Shown one piece after another: positions 46,601 through 60,412 of a DNA stretch of 64,000 bases. The stretch comes from Lichtheimia corymbifera B2541 (taxonomy: Eukaryota > Mucoromycota > Mucoromycetes > Mucorales > Lichtheimiaceae). Positions within the stretch are counted from its first letter, which is position 1. Each line of letters starts with the position of its first letter. The stretch lies in NCBI GenBank assembly GCA_000697475.1, contig JNEU01000330.1:1-64000 (forward strand), read 5' to 3'. The position numbers and the translations under genes are program-made. The notes beneath the pieces are model-generated. The model had not been told where the DNA came from. It made no database searches and was given only the letters and a program-made list of their open reading frames with translations.

Positions 46601-49600
46601 CGTCAATTCCGATGGATTCTGATAGTAGCACTTTGCTTGTTCACGCAACTTTAAGAAGGCTTCTTGGATCTCAATGTTGGGCAATGTATAGATCTTGGTG
46701 AGATAATTGATACACACGTCATACAATTGATGCTTGCGTGCCACATGTGCAAAGCGATTGATAATCCATGCCGTCTCGTGATAACCGCGATATGCAAAAG
46801 AATTGCCAGTACTTGCATTGGCTGCTGCACCAGGTCCGCCTTGTGGTTGCAATAATGGGATCAAAGGCAGATAAGTCCGATTGATAGCACTGAAAATATG
46901 CTGTCTCCATGCAACCAAATCGCTCCACACATTGATATCATCCCACATATTCGGAAGTCGTTCACGCCATGTGCTGAGAATCGTACGCAAGTCACCAGAT
47001 TTATGATCGAGATTTTGCGCATTCGTCGTCGAAAGGCTGCTGAAAATCTGACTAGCTTCTTGTAACTCGAGGAATTGCTGGAAGCTTTGCAATAGAGGAA
47101 TATGGCTCTGAGCAACAATAGGTGGGAGTGCATGCCACTTGCGTAACGAGAGTTGCACACCTTCTTCACAAATGCGAGTAAATTCAGTCAAACGGTCTTC
47201 ATTGGTCTGCGACTTGATCAATGAGAGGAAGGCTTCAAACACCTTGTGTCGTGGTGTTGGGTTGTCGGCTACTTGTTGCAATGATTGCTCGAGTAATTCT
47301 CGTTCAGCTGTCCAATCCGATAAGCGCCATGAACATTCAAGCAAAAGATTCATGTTGCCATCATGTTTTGCAAGGTCCGTCAAAATGTCCCATTGTTGCA
47401 GCTTTTGGGTGCATAAAATCCAATGATCTTCCCACAACATGTACTCGGATTCCGTAAAAGGCAAAACACCGCTGCGAGCCTTGATCTGTGCGTTTTCATA
47501 CATGTTTTGTGCTTGCATCCACATGCCGCTTTGTTCACATGACACTGCAACATTCGTCTCCACATAGGTGCTGCGTCGTCGCCATAGACCATCAAACATA
47601 TCCTCTTCATGCAAATCGGAATACAAATCACCCAATGCGTCAAGTGTACGTTCACGATTGTTTTGATCGTCCTTGGATGCATCACTGATACGACCAAATT
47701 GGCTTGATTGCTGTAAGATCTCCATCGCTGTGTGCCATGCATTGTGTGTCTTGCCAAGGAACTTGATGAGATGGGGTGGGAATTTCATGGATGATTGTGT
47801 CTTTGCAATACCAGCAAGCAAGGCTTGAATCACATTGGGTCGTCTCTCAGCTTGCTTTCCATGATAATCCTTGGCGAGCAAAGTGATCAACACCTTGGTC
47901 AAATCATGTCGCTCCGTACCACTCAAATTGGTCCAACACAATGGGAACAAGTCCGCCCAGACATTGAATGTCAAGTCATCATCAAGATATTGTAATTGTC
48001 GCAAAGCAGAGATGGCATTGTTGACGTCGTATCCTTGCATTTCCTTCAAGAATTCTTGATGCTTCGTCACCAGGTCATTCAATTCATCAGGCACATCCAT
48101 CTGCATCTTTTCATCTTCACCACCAGCAGCACCTTGATTGCCAATGATCTTGATAGGCTTGATCTTGAGCGTATGCAACAATGACACCTTTGAACTTGCT
48201 TTGACAACGCCGAGCAAAAGATCCAATGCTTGATGTAACCAGAACGATTGTGCAAGGAATTCCCAGTTCTGAATACCCAACACGTAATTCAATCGTGCAT
48301 ACAACGTCTTGCTAATGCTGCGATCAAATACACGCATGAACTGGGTGCGGATTTGTGGATTGTCGCTACGTGTACCGAGCAAGAATGCATTCTCCAAGCG
48401 TACTGTCAATTCGGATCGTGCAAAGGATGGCGTACTGTAAATCTTGAGCACCAAATCAAGGTACTCTTCCGTCAACCGAGTATCATTGCGATGTTCCACG
48501 CTCATCATCTTGACCAACATGCCCGCCTTTTCCTTGATCGTAGGGAATGTCTCAGTCTTATCCAATGTCCATTCACTCAACATTTCAAGCATGTTGCGTA
48601 AAAGATTGATATCAGGTGATTTTTCAATGAGCTGAATCGAGTATGTCAAGAACCAACGACGTTGATCACCAAGATGTGATATTCTCTTCTTGAGCAACAT
48701 AAGAACGAGCACCAACAAGTTGCCAGATGAATCTTGGCTGACACCTGCTGCACCATGCTGGGGTGGCATCATGTGTTCCTTTGTCAACTTTTGCAGCATC
48801 TTGATGATTCCCGGAATAAATTGATCCAAATGCTCAGCGCGGCTACTGCTGGCAGCTTGTAATAACTTGAGTACTGCATACATGCCATTGTTGCTCACAC
48901 TCGCCATGCCGTCTGTGATGGTTGAGTTGACAAGCGAGACAAAGGATGCGACATCGGGATTCTGTTGTTCTTGTTCCGCATTTTCAGAGGCTGTGGTGCC
49001 ATGGATAGCTTGGAAAATACGCACAAGTACTGGATGAAGGGCATTTTGAATGCGTACGTGATCCGATTTGATGCTCGTCTCGAGTAGGCGATAAAGTTGA
49101 TTCATGTTGACAATAAACCACTCGACTGGCTTATGTGCGATATCAATATTGAGTACCTCCAATGCACTGCATACGCTTGGAATCAAAATCTCGCTCATTT
49201 CCTTGACCGTCAATGTCCGCTCGAGATGTGAAAACTTGACATGAACATCCGACCACATGTTTTCATTCAAGAATTCCTTCATCAATTCAAGTACACGCTG
49301 CACCAAGCGACGTTGGATCATATCGGATGGGTTGTAGATAGTGCATGCCAATCGTACCAAGTATCCAATCAAGTTCTCTCGTAATGTCAAGCTGGGCACA
49401 TACTCCTTGCTACCGCTGTCATTGGCACCCTTTTTGTTATTGCCGCCATCGGGTGGAGTAGATACAGCTGCACCGCTCTCAGAACGCAACTTCTTGCGAG
49501 TAGGATCATCCGATTCATCAGCCTTTCTCTTTGGAGATCCAGGTTGCTCTTCATCCTCTTCCATCTTATCCTCGTCCTTCTTGGATCGTTCAATGCGGAT

Positions 49601-52600
49601 ACGCTCCCACTTGAGTATCAACTCGGATAATTCAACTGTCAACAGCTTGTGCTCTGGTGTTGCGTTCTGGAACAATCCCAATTTGGGCAACGTGTTGACT
49701 ATTTGCGGCAAAAAGTGTTCACGGTAATCGTAAAAGAGATCAGGATGACGCACAAGCAGCTGATACACATTGACCATTTGTGAAATGCTGTGAGTATCTT
49801 CGACCACCACTTTGCGTGTAAGTCGCACCCATGTTGGTACACGCTCACTCTGCTGCAAAGGTACACGATTGGGTAACATTGGTGCAAGGATATCCAAGCC
49901 TTGTTTGACAAGAGCACGTGCTTCAGATAAGTGAGCTCGAAGTAACGCTTGATAGATTTGGATGGCAATCTTGCTTGGTGTCTCATACGCAGCAATGAAT
50001 CGGGCAATGAGAACGTAGGCTGATTGTTTGCTGGTGGCATCCTCGAGTCGAATATAATTCCATCCAAACTTGATCACTTCCTTGCGCAAGTCTGCCAAAA
50101 GAGAAGGAGCATACTGCACAATCATGGCCGTCAGCTGCAAAAGCTCAATGCGCAAAGAATCCTTGGCATATTGGTTGTCATCAAGTGCCTCTGACATGAG
50201 TTGACCCCACAGCTTATAGTCAAGTTGCTCCATCATCTTTGAGTCGAGAATCTCCTCGTATGCATTGTTGACAAAGGACACCAACAAGGAAGGATTGACC
50301 ACGTGACGTAAAGCCATCATCTTGAGATAGGTCGAAAATCCAGCATCTGAGAATAATTGCAAAAACTTGTCCAAGATCTTGCGTTTGCGTTCTGGCGTGT
50401 ATTTGATGGCCACATCTTCCAAAAAGAAGGCGCGCAAGAATGAGAGATCCATCACCGTTTCTTGACCAAACAATGCAACCAGATCAAAGATAACATCGAT
50501 ATCATCTGGATTTGAACGCAAATAGGCAATAAAGATCTGTGCCAAATACAACGATTCCCTTGTCGTCTGTACTTCTCGTTTATCTTGTTTGAGCCTCTCT
50601 TCCTGATCTTGCTTCAATTTCTCCTGCTGCTCTGGTTTCATCCTCTCAAATCGAGTGGGGGACCGCCACAATGTCAATAAGCAATCAAGGATCTCCTTTT
50701 GATTGGCCAGCCATTCAGGTTCAAAGGTGATCATTTGGCGAACAATAAGCACACCTTGGTAATGCATGGTTGCATTGTCTTCTTTGTCTTGGACACCAAA
50801 GGTGCGATTGATGAGCTCGGTAGGTGACTTTGCTACTTCATCCCGCAATGGCGAAGCATTCTCAGTTCCCAAGATATCCACAAGCAAACGACTATGCTGA
50901 GGTGAATCGAGTCGCTCGTAGAAATAGGCGATGGCTTCGGTTGGATAGCGGTTCAAGTACTTGATCAAGTTTGGTCTGAAAGGACTAGAGATGGTACGTC
51001 GAAGGTCCTTTTCCATTTCCAGCACGACCGTCACCAAATCATTCAAGAAAATGTGTGCTGCTGCTGGCAGCAAGTGGAAAATATTGAGAATGGCGACAAT
51101 AATCTTGACTTCATGGTTCTCGTTGAGAGATTTTCCAGCTGCTTCTTGCAACACCTTGGGTTCAGCCCATTGTTTCAAATGATCCAACAGCTTTTTGCCA
51201 ATTTCCACCTTGAAATAATTGGTCAACAGCTCCAAAAGACGAGCCAATCCCTCGAGACCTGCCACGCTGAGTGTTTTGTGATTGGATAAGGTCGTAAGAA
51301 TAGGTCGTAGACCTTGCTGGAGCAATTCCTTTGGTAGCTTATGTTGCTGTGCCAACACTTGCTTGAGACCACGATGAGCAGCTTCAACCACTTCAGGTGA
51401 TTTGCTGTACAAGGACTTGAAGAACACTTGAATGATACGTGCACGCGTGTGTGTTTGTCGCTGATTGGAGAAATCGGAGCATGCCATAGCAGCTGACAAC
51501 AATTTGATACAGACAATACGCAAATTCATCAATGATGTCGCATTCTTGTATTGCGAGCTACGGCTCACAAGTGCCTGGTCTTCCGCATCAGCAAGAGCAA
51601 GCGCTTCATGGAGCAATCGGATCAATTCATCATTGAAATCCAAAAAGGGTGGACGAAGTGTCAAGCAATAGGTGATAGCATCAATGTGACCAATCTGCAT
51701 GGCGAATGGTAAAGCACGCAAAGGTTTGGCAAAGATGGGTGCGACCAAACGTTCCTTGACAGGTGCCAACAATTCAGTAACCTCGTTTCCGGTCAAATCG
51801 GCCAAAAGTTGGAATGAGGATTGGATGGTTTCACGCACAGCACTGTTGGAATTGGATAATTCGCTCAATAGTAACGAGATCAAGTTGTGGAACTTTTGCT
51901 GAGCTTCTTGTGACTCATCATCTTCAGGGCGGTTGCAGACCTTGAGGACATGGGATAACGTTTGTGTTGCTTCAGCTGTGTTGACATTGGCCATTTCAGG
52001 TGATGCATCTTTCAAGACAAATAACAATGACCGAATAAAGTCGAGCTCGTGTTCACGCATCCACTTGGTGCCCATATCCAACTGCGCACTCATGATGGAA
52101 ATACCAAGACAACCACCACGCTTCTTGTACCATTCTTGCTTGTAGCAACAGGAGCAGAATTGTGATGCAAATACCCGGAAGATTGGAAGACGCGATACAT
52201 TTTCTTTGCCACCCAAGACTGTCACAGCCGTATCAAAGCATAGTTGAAGAACTCCTTCAGCGCGTTTACGCAATTTGGGATCCTCAGATGAAATCACCTC
52301 CACAACAGCATCCACGAGTACAGTCGTGTTGAGATTTTGTACCGAGAGTCGTTCATCCATCATATCAGACAATGGTTTTTTGCCACCTTCACGTGCATCA
52401 ATCGCCTCGCCAATATGTAACAGAATAAAGTGTCGTACGACGTTTTGGAAGAATGACCAGGTCTCATCGGCTAGGGCAGGAATGGTGGATGCTTTCATAA
52501 TAGAAACGAAGATTGTACGGAGAGCATCTTCCTGTGCCAATCGCTTGGACAAGTATTTGGTGTATCCATTGCCAGACAATCGCTTGGGTTTCATACCATT

Positions 52601-55600
52601 CTCCTCCAATGCATTGCCAACCACAGTGCTGTTCTCGCCAACGTCACTGCCATCACCACCTTTGCCTTCATCCGCAGCTGTGGATTCTTCGGCCATGGCG
52701 GTATCTTCCCCTGAATTGCTGTTATTGCTGCTACTATCATCCACCAAAAGCTGTTCCTTGACACGTTGATAGAGTGATTGCGCCAAATTGTCAGGTCCTT
52801 CATCCAACTGCAGCATCACCGTCATGCTTGCTTTCAAGAATTCGTATGCGTATTTCTTGTAAAACATGCTGACATCAGGTCGTTCCAATGTTCGTACGGC
52901 TACTTCCAAGCACTTATCCAAGGGCAATGTATAAGGTGTTGTGTTGGGATCAAATGTCACTTCAACCGTTACGCCATTCTCAATGCGGCCATTGTATTCG
53001 AGTTTGGGCGGGCTCTTGAGCATACGTCGATTACGCCCACCGAGTTTACCGAGGATTCTCATGGCAGCATGGCTGTGTTGATGGTTGTATGGCAGTGGTT
53101 TGAGATGGCTCCACAAAGCATCCATAAGTTCCTTCATGACAGGTGCCATAATGTGATCCAAGAACTCGGGATTCAGGTTGTCGTTACACAATTCCATGGT
53201 GCGTAGACCTTGTGATACCAATTCCTGATCGGCTTGCAATGCAATCACCAAGGGTCGCATCAGATACGGCAGATAGGGCAATAAGGTGCTGAGACGTACA
53301 GGTACTGCCAAGCACAATTCCACAAAGAGGTTACGCATCTCAGGCTTATGAGCCAATGTCAACAGCGAGTTAAGATTCTCCAAAAGGATTTGCAACAAGG
53401 GTGACACTTCCTTGTACAAGAGCTCGAATCGACCACCACCGATACTTTTGAAGAGTGCACGCAAAAGCAAGAAATAATTGGCTGGTTCCTTTGCCTTGGC
53501 CGATAACTTGAAGCATGACATGACAAGATTGGCAAGGTAGGGTTGCAGGATGGATTCGTTGGCATCAGGGAACAAGTTGACAGCCATGAAGGCGAGTTTG
53601 AATAAATGCAGCATCACAGCCGAGTAATGCATATCGTCATCACCCAAACGCTCGATACGATCAATGAGGAAACGGAACAAGATGCCTGCAAATCCTTGTG
53701 AAGAAACCTCGGTCACCAAAAAGTATTGTGCAATTTGAATCAACATCGGATTGACGAGCATTCGTTCAAAGAAAAAGTCGACTTGTGATGCAAAAATCTC
53801 TTGAAACACGGCTGGATCGATCAACGTAAACACAATGGAAAACATGTCAAGGATCTCCTTCTCTCCAGATGCTTGTGACCCCAACTTTGTTGATAGCTCA
53901 TTGGCACCCAAACTTGATTCACTCTTTTCAGCGTCCTCCTGAGCATAGTTGGGTGGTGAACAATCGGATCCGTAATTGTCAACGTTGTAGTACTCGAAAC
54001 AAATCAAGCCTTCTCGGAAAAGTCGTAAAAAGATCTCAACATCATCTTGTGTGAACTGTCGTGCAAACTGTGCATAGGCTTGTGGATTGGCCTCAAAGCC
54101 GGCCGGCGGTTGAGGATTGCAATGTCGAAGTCCAATGAACAATGGTTTCAAGCCAATAGCAAGATTTCGGAACAAGAATCGACCATCTAATCATCATCAT
54201 CATCACAAAACGTTAATCATCCATTCTTTCTTATCCTCCTCCTCTCCCTCTCCCTCTCTTTACCTTTGATGCCATCATGGACTGAGTCAGGAATGAAGGT
54301 GGCTGTGTGGATCGACCGTGCCTTGTCAAAATCAAAATCCCCAGATTCTTTGCTCTCAGTAATAGATTCTTCTCCCTCCTCGCTCAGCTTTTTGCGTTTG
54401 TATTGTCGAAGATACGTGGGGAACTGGATATTGAGTGCTGCAAATTTGCTGGCAAATGCATCCAAAATCCGCATCAACAACCTTCGTCCTATTGAGTTAT
54501 AGCATGTCAATATAAAAGTGCCACTTCTTCATTATAAAAATCATTAGCGTACCTTCTTCTTTGTTGGGAATTTTGATAATACAATCAATCAGGTTGAGTA
54601 AAAGCTTGCCACACATCGTTTGGATACTGGGTGCCAGGGTGGCGTCATGAAGGTTGCGTGAATAAATGTATACAGTCTTTAGCAGTTGTGATGGGGAGAG
54701 TTCAGAGCGGATATGGTGGACAAGATCTGCAAGCATGCTGTATGCGAGAGGCCTACAATATAGCAAGGATAATATGAATAAGTTACTCGCATAGCCAATA
54801 CACAACAACCCTCTTTCTTACCTTAGGCTATCATGTGATGTAACACCGGTGCCAATGAGAACCTTTTCATTCAACAGCAAATCAATCTTTGGTACAAAGG
54901 ATGTCCTGAAATCGGTTGACAAGATATGGCGTGTGGCGACCAGTAATTCCTAAATGATCATTGAGTTATTGAGACCACCTCACAATATGACCATGCCATC
55001 TTATTACCTTTCTCGTAGCGGATGATTCTGGAGGGCATTCTCTCAATAATCGAAGGACGAAATCAGGAATCTGGGTTTGGTAGGGTCGTAGTAATTGTGT
55101 ATAGCTTCGCAATATGTACGCCAGGAAAGACATGGTCTAATTTCAACAACCCAACTTTAGTACGCAATGATTCAAACCAAGTCCTTCAATCCTATTACCT
55201 TAACCTGTGCCACGAGAAAATCATTATATACAGAGCGGTTTTTAATCTCGGGGCTCACACCCACAAAGACATCTCCACGGGCCTGAGCAGCAGCGGATGC
55301 TTCTTGTTGTGGTTTTGCTTCAAGTTTCAGAGTCTATGTATGTGGTGGTGGATTAGCATGTACATGGTGGTGACGATGATGAAATGTAAAGCTTACCTGA
55401 AAGATGAGGGGTACAAATCGCATGATGTTTTCACCTGCATAGCGTCGATGTGATTGGAAGAGCAGGACGACAATAATTGGACATTCAGTCAACACCTTGA
55501 AGCTGAACATGCCTTTTGGAAGGACTTTGGAAGGTGCTTCTGGTGTATCAGCTGCTGGAGACATTGGACGAGGTGATGCTGCAAGTAAAGGATTGGTTGT

Positions 55601-56328
55601 GCCAGGCTAGTAGTAGTAGTAGCAGTGATCAATATCATGGTTGATAAATTGGTGGAGGAGGGTGTGATAAGAACTTACTGTGACAGCACCAGCCGGTGTA
55701 CTTGGTGCATCAAAGGCATCCTTCACAGTTTGCTCCATGTTTTGATAGATTTCTTGTACAATGTCGAGGAAGGGTTGTACTTGGTCCTCCAGTATATGGC
55801 GAAATGACCGGTGGAGGTCAATGATGATCTTGACACATACCACGGCGTTCTCTTCATTCTCCACTCTCAACAGATTCATCAATGTCTTGCAAAGGTCTGG
55901 AGCATATTCCTTGAGAGGCTCGGTTTGTGGTAGTCGATATATGATCTCGAGAATGATATTGCGTAGTTTCTATGCAAAAAGAGGATGTTCAATATGGGCG
56001 TATATAGCATGAAAAGACATGTATGTATTACCTGCTCATGCGAATTGCTTACGAAAACAGGTGACCCATTCTGTAAGATATCGAGGAACACTGGTATAAG
56101 CGTGGAAAGGAAACGTGGATACTCGAGCGTCTGGAATATTTCAACTTGATCTCGTAGCTCATTGGCGATCGTCACCCGTAAGTTGATTGCTAAGAAATAG
56201 GGTTGTCAATGAAACCATGCCATTGTCGTTGACAGGTCGCGATCACATGTGTGGTGTGTCGTTGTAGGTAAGGTACCTAGTTTGGGATCGCCTAAACGAT
56301 GCGCGTATACTTGCAGGTCGGTCGTCAT
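43622..56328 (-). CDS. TRA1: Tra1/TRRAP, SAGA and NuA4 PIKK-family scaffold
   Basis: This is a 12.7-kb gene. The largest exon spans about 54188-46108 (2,690 codons), with small exons to either side; the total is about 3,950 aa (yeast Tra1 is 3,744). The start at 56328 gives [17 protein letters not shown]. The N-terminal two thirds are HEAT-type helices, and the FAT region precedes a pseudokinase. [20 protein letters not shown] and [16 protein letters not shown] replace the kinase HRD/DFG blocks, as known for Tra1. The C-terminus [12 protein letters not shown] is the FATC end. Tra1 recruits SAGA and NuA4 acetyltransferases to activators in the nucleus. Two disordered inserts stand out: a 219-residue Ala/Thr/Asn/Gln-rich insert (46001-45345) and an acidic loop with [17 protein letters not shown] (about 49505-49560). 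Confidence 0.96.
45345..46001 (-). other. Low-complexity insert in Tra1
   Basis: A 219-residue insert begins with an Ala run ([12 protein letters not shown]) and ends [18 protein letters not shown], between the FAT region and the pseudokinase. It contains two psi-K-x-E sequences (VKEE, IKTE), which fit the sumoylation consensus, and stretches of Asn, Thr and Glu. It is open in one frame with short repeats (GTT, GCT), so it is coding and spliced at its ends. Confidence 0.85.
49500..49580 (-). other. Acidic loop with bipartite nuclear localisation-like signal in Tra1
   Basis: The sequence [19 protein letters not shown] is followed by [10 protein letters not shown], giving two basic clusters separated by about ten residues, the bipartite NLS pattern. 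It lies in a disordered loop between helical repeats. Confidence 0.6.
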
Positions 56329-56760
56329 TGGTGGAAACTGTGGTCGTGCCTCAACAATACAACGATCGTTTTGACGATACTGAGCAGAGCAATGAGGTGA
56401 ATAAAAGTAATGGGGTGGTGGAAAGAGGAAAGAGGCTGTTAAAAGACAGGCGGAGAGAAGAGAGAGAGAGAGAGAGCAACAGCAGCAGCAAAATCTGGGG
56501 GATGCCACAAAATTGTCCTGGTTTATAGGAAACTTTTGGTCACATGATCCGACACCTCTTATCCAATCGGTGTTTCTAGGCTATTGTATCACCATGGCTA
56601 CCTCTTGTGCAACATATCTTGACAGCCCACAGTCGCATCATGTACAGAGAGTATCATTTTCAGGTATGCAGTTTATTATTGACATCATGTTATTGTACAA
56701 AAAAGTAGATGAGTAGGAGAAGAGAAGCGAGTGGAAATGTATGCAATCAATCAATGCTAG
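56329..56760. promoter_or_regulatory. Tra1 promoter region and OMA1 3' flank
   Basis: This 432-bp gap contains a GA-rich tract at 56420-56500 on the plus strand (CT-rich on the transcript strand of Tra1), typical of fungal promoters, and no clear TATA box. Confidence 0.4.
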
Positions 56761-58311
56761 CTATGGAAGAACAGCCGCCGGGGCTGGTGTTGCTGTCTCG
56801 ACAGAATCGCTTCCACCCCAGAACATGCCATAGAGTGATTTGTACCATGATTTGGATTGCTTACCCTGTTCTTGACCTTCATCCATATCGTTGGAAGCAT
56901 TTTGCTGGACTTGGTTTTCAAATATGTATTCTTTGGGACGACCATTGACTTGGAGAGCTTGTTGATAAAGTTCGACTGCTTCATCCATATGCTGTCGCAT
57001 GTATGCAATTCTTTCTTCGCTGGGTGGATGAGTAGATCCAAACCATGAATCGAGTAACTGTGACAAGAATTCCTGCACGCCCAAATCGAGATTCTCAAAC
57101 GACTTTTTCGGCTCGGATGGAACAACTGTGGTGTTTGTCTTGATATCCTTTTTGTCTAGATTGGCCATGTGCTCCCAAACTTCAATGGCAACCGTTGGAT
57201 CATAACCTGCCTTGGCAAGAAGTTTCAGGCCCACTAAATCTGCCTACAATCTTGGGTTACTCCACGCTGTTATTCCATATCTCCCTTATTATATCATTAC
57301 CTCTTTTTCTAATACTCGATTGTAGGTCGTTTGTGTTTCCATTGTAATAAAGGTTGAAATGACTTCATTGATCTTTTGGTTGATATATCTATATTCATTG
57401 TTAACCAACGAACAAAGGCCCTTGTTTTTGTACTTACGGTCCAAGCCATTCAGTTGCAATCCAAAACACGCCACGTGTCATATCTCCAAGCATAAACATG
57501 AGTGAGGCGATACCGTGTTGTTCCACAAAATGCCGCTGAATAGAGTGTGCTATTTCATGCGAGAGAATCACGGCCATGCGGTTGGTATCATATCCCATGT
57601 AATGGACCATCAAATCATAGACAAGGATCCGTTCACCAGCGCACATTGCATTCAAAGTGGAAGCATCGCACACGACGTCCACATCAAACTTTTTCTTTTG
57701 TTCGGGGTCGTATTGTCGTACCGGGTCTCGGACGTCGTCAATGGCAACGGCGGAGATGTTGTCGACAATCGTTTGCAGCCATTGTACATATTCATTGTCA
57801 CGTGGTGCCACCAAACCAAACTGAGAGTCGACAATCTGATCCACTTCCATTTGTACACGCTCAAGCTCCTCCGCTTCGGTCAAAAAGATCAACCGTAATC
57901 GACCTGTATTGGGTGCCTTTTCAACCAGAGTGAATATCACACACCCTCTTTTGTAGGAAATCATCGTCGTACCTGATCAAGTCCCACGAGAACCAACAAA
58001 GAAAGTCCAATCACGGGAATACCGGCAAGGAACTTCATATATGTGCGAGTCTTTTGATTATATAATGTATGCGGTAATAATGTCAAGGACGTCTTGGATG
58101 AGAATGATACAAGGCTAACAAGTTTGCCAGTCTTCAACGCTGAAATAATCATGGCTGGAAGAGGAATGAGTGGGCTTTGTTGTGGACGAGTTGTATGAAA
58201 AGGTCGTAATGAAGCTGGTTTCAGAAGCTGCTGTTTGAATGGCGCAGGGCGTACCCATGGTCGTTGTTGTTGTAACACTCGTTGCGATCTTAAAAGGTGT
58301 CTCAGGGACAT
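56761..58311 (-). CDS. OMA1: OMA1-type mitochondrial inner-membrane metalloprotease (M48)
   Basis: Four exons encode roughly 470 aa. The start at 58311 gives MSLRHLLRSQRVLQQQRPWV, an Arg-rich presequence with no acids, ending near RPFHTTRPQ, typical of mitochondrial import. A membrane segment (about 95-113, FLAGIPVIGLSLLVLVGL) anchors it. The M48 zinc motif is ILSHEIAHSIQRH (HExxH at about 233-237), and the third ligand lies in EKEADLVGLKLL, split by an intron between EKE and ADL. The VGLKLLAKAGYDP block and the SWFGSTHPPSEERI region match OMA1. OMA1 is a stress-activated peptidase of the inner membrane involved in quality control and processing of dynamin-related proteins. The stretch usually reading NAFALPGG is here LNAMCAGERILVY, unusual but similar in position. 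Confidence 0.9.
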
Positions 58312-58702
58312 GATAAAAGGAACGAATGTTGACGATGGTGGAATTGAGACAAGGAAACGAAGGTTGAAAACAAGTGAAAGAAGGGGAACACATAACGACG
58401 GTTTCCCCCGGGTATCTTTGCTTCTGGTGCAGCCCGAAAATATGTTGGCTTGTGCACCATCAAATTATCCACCCCCACACACGCTATATTAGAAGAACTA
58501 TCTCCATGATGGAATGACATTATACTTATAATAAACTCGTGTTTGATCTTTATACTCCCGAGAGATGTATGCAAGCTTATATGTAATTACTGTTATTGAT
58601 CAAAACATGGCTGAGGAGGTTGTACTATACTGCAACCACCAACTTATCGCACGAGAGGATGTTTGAATCATGTCAACTATAATTTTACCATGTCTACTAT
58701 TG

Positions 58703-59177
58703 CTACGCATAGCCCGCCATTATTAGCGCGGGTACGGTGCCATTGTTGATCGCCGTCAAACGGGGCCTGCATGTGCCTGTATGTAGTGGTTCCTGGTGTC
58801 TTGTTTCAAGGTCAGCAGCTAATTCATCCAATCCCTTATCTCTCTTGCACCTTGTGCTTTTGCCAAGCGTATTCAGCATACACTGGAAAGCTTTTATCTT
58901 TATAATCTTTGATGAAGGATCCATCGACTTCACTCTTTAAAATGTTCACTCTCACAAATGTCTTCAAACAATGCCCAGTTTCGTGGAATTTGAGCACAGC
59001 AGTGATAGCCGATATTGCTGCGCCGCATTTGTACCTCGGATTCTGATTTACGCATAGGCAATCAATCACATCAAAGCTCTTTGTGAACGTGCCCCTTCGA
59101 CTCATCATCCCATTACCATTACTGACAAGAAGCATTTTCAACCTTTTCCTCCTTTTGTAACTACAGATCAATCCCAA
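58703..59177 (-). pseudogene. Putative frameshifted coding remnant
   Basis: Two minus-strand frames overlap by about 100 bp. The upstream one includes CGAAISAITAVLKFHETGHC and KDYKDKSFPVYAEYAWQKHK. The downstream one, in another phase, includes DKGLDELAADLETRHQEP and RPRLTAINNGTVPALI. Their order and composition are what a single gene with one frameshift would give. No family is recognised; this could also be two chance frames. Confidence 0.25.
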
Positions 59178-60390
59178 CCATGCAGTTATACCACATCCAT
59201 TTTATTACTTGCACACAGCGTTTTCTTCCATTAGACCGTTCTTGGCTTATGGATTCTGATACCTCAAGAAATGAGGGTATCATAGTGTATGGGATCCATC
59301 GATGTAGTATTATCTTTAGCATTTCATTGCCATGAACCCATTTTCATTGTCATCGTTGTCATTGTAATTTAGGATGCTTTCATAAGATAAAACTTAATCA
59401 TCTCGCTACATAGATAAACCACATACTCGACATTTCTTTTTATATTGCTATGTATCACAAGAGAAAAGTTGGATTAGATGACAGTCTATCACTTATAACA
59501 ACCTTCATCCAACAACACTGCTGTCAGCAAGTCAAGGTTGTAGAGACATACTACTTTTGTGTAAGGTATCAAGGAGTGTACAACATGCATGACGACAAGT
59601 TTCCTTTCGTGTCACTCGCATCACCTAAAGCCTTATCAGGAAACTGTGGATCGAAAGGGAGTAAATTATCCTGTTGTGCAACAATTTTGACTGTTTGATA
59701 TATGGTATACGCGCCGCAATGAACAAAGCGAGAAGATGAATGAATGACGACGCAGCACACCTGGATTTCCATGACATGAATTATTTGTCAAGGACATCAC
59801 CATTGCAGGAGTTCCTTTTTTTATATGATCAAATCTGCCACTTCTTTGGTCTACAAGCAAGACATGCGATTCGTGGAAGACTTGAAGCACAAAGGAATCT
59901 ATGGATTGGGTCAAAAGGAGGAAAAGAGGATTTTTCAAGTACCAAAGAATCACTGCCCTTCACAATCAATTCGACAAGTATATGAAGTCCAACAGATAAG
60001 TAGCTTCTTTGTGTAAGAAAAGTCGGCATTGTGGGACAAAAGGAAGGTCTTAGCCCGATCATTTTTTTGCTCTTTGTCAATGGCACATAGTAGCTGGATA
60101 GTGGAATCACCAATATCCAATAACAACCAACTTCCGTAATACAGGTAGTTGAGCGCTTGTGGCACCTTATGTATCGCATCATACTCACATCAGTAAGTCC
60201 CATTTTATTGTTTACCAGCACCTGACTTCCAGGCATCGTCAATAACTCAGCATCATCATCATGATGGTGCAGGATTCAAATTTCTTGGGAAAAGGGGACC
60301 CCATTATCATCTCATGCAATCCTTTGCTGAGTCCAATCAAACAACAATCCCACCACTTGGTAAAACGACAATGGATCATCATTTGATCTA

Positions 60391-60412
60391 CAACAACAAC
60401 AACAACAACAAC
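60391..60412. repeat. (CAA)n microsatellite
   Basis: Seven perfect CAA triplets in a non-coding stretch. Confidence 0.9.

Noticed and set aside
52275..52769. 164-codon plus-strand frame inside Tra1
   Set aside because: Antisense to the conserved Tra1 coding exon; a shadow frame.
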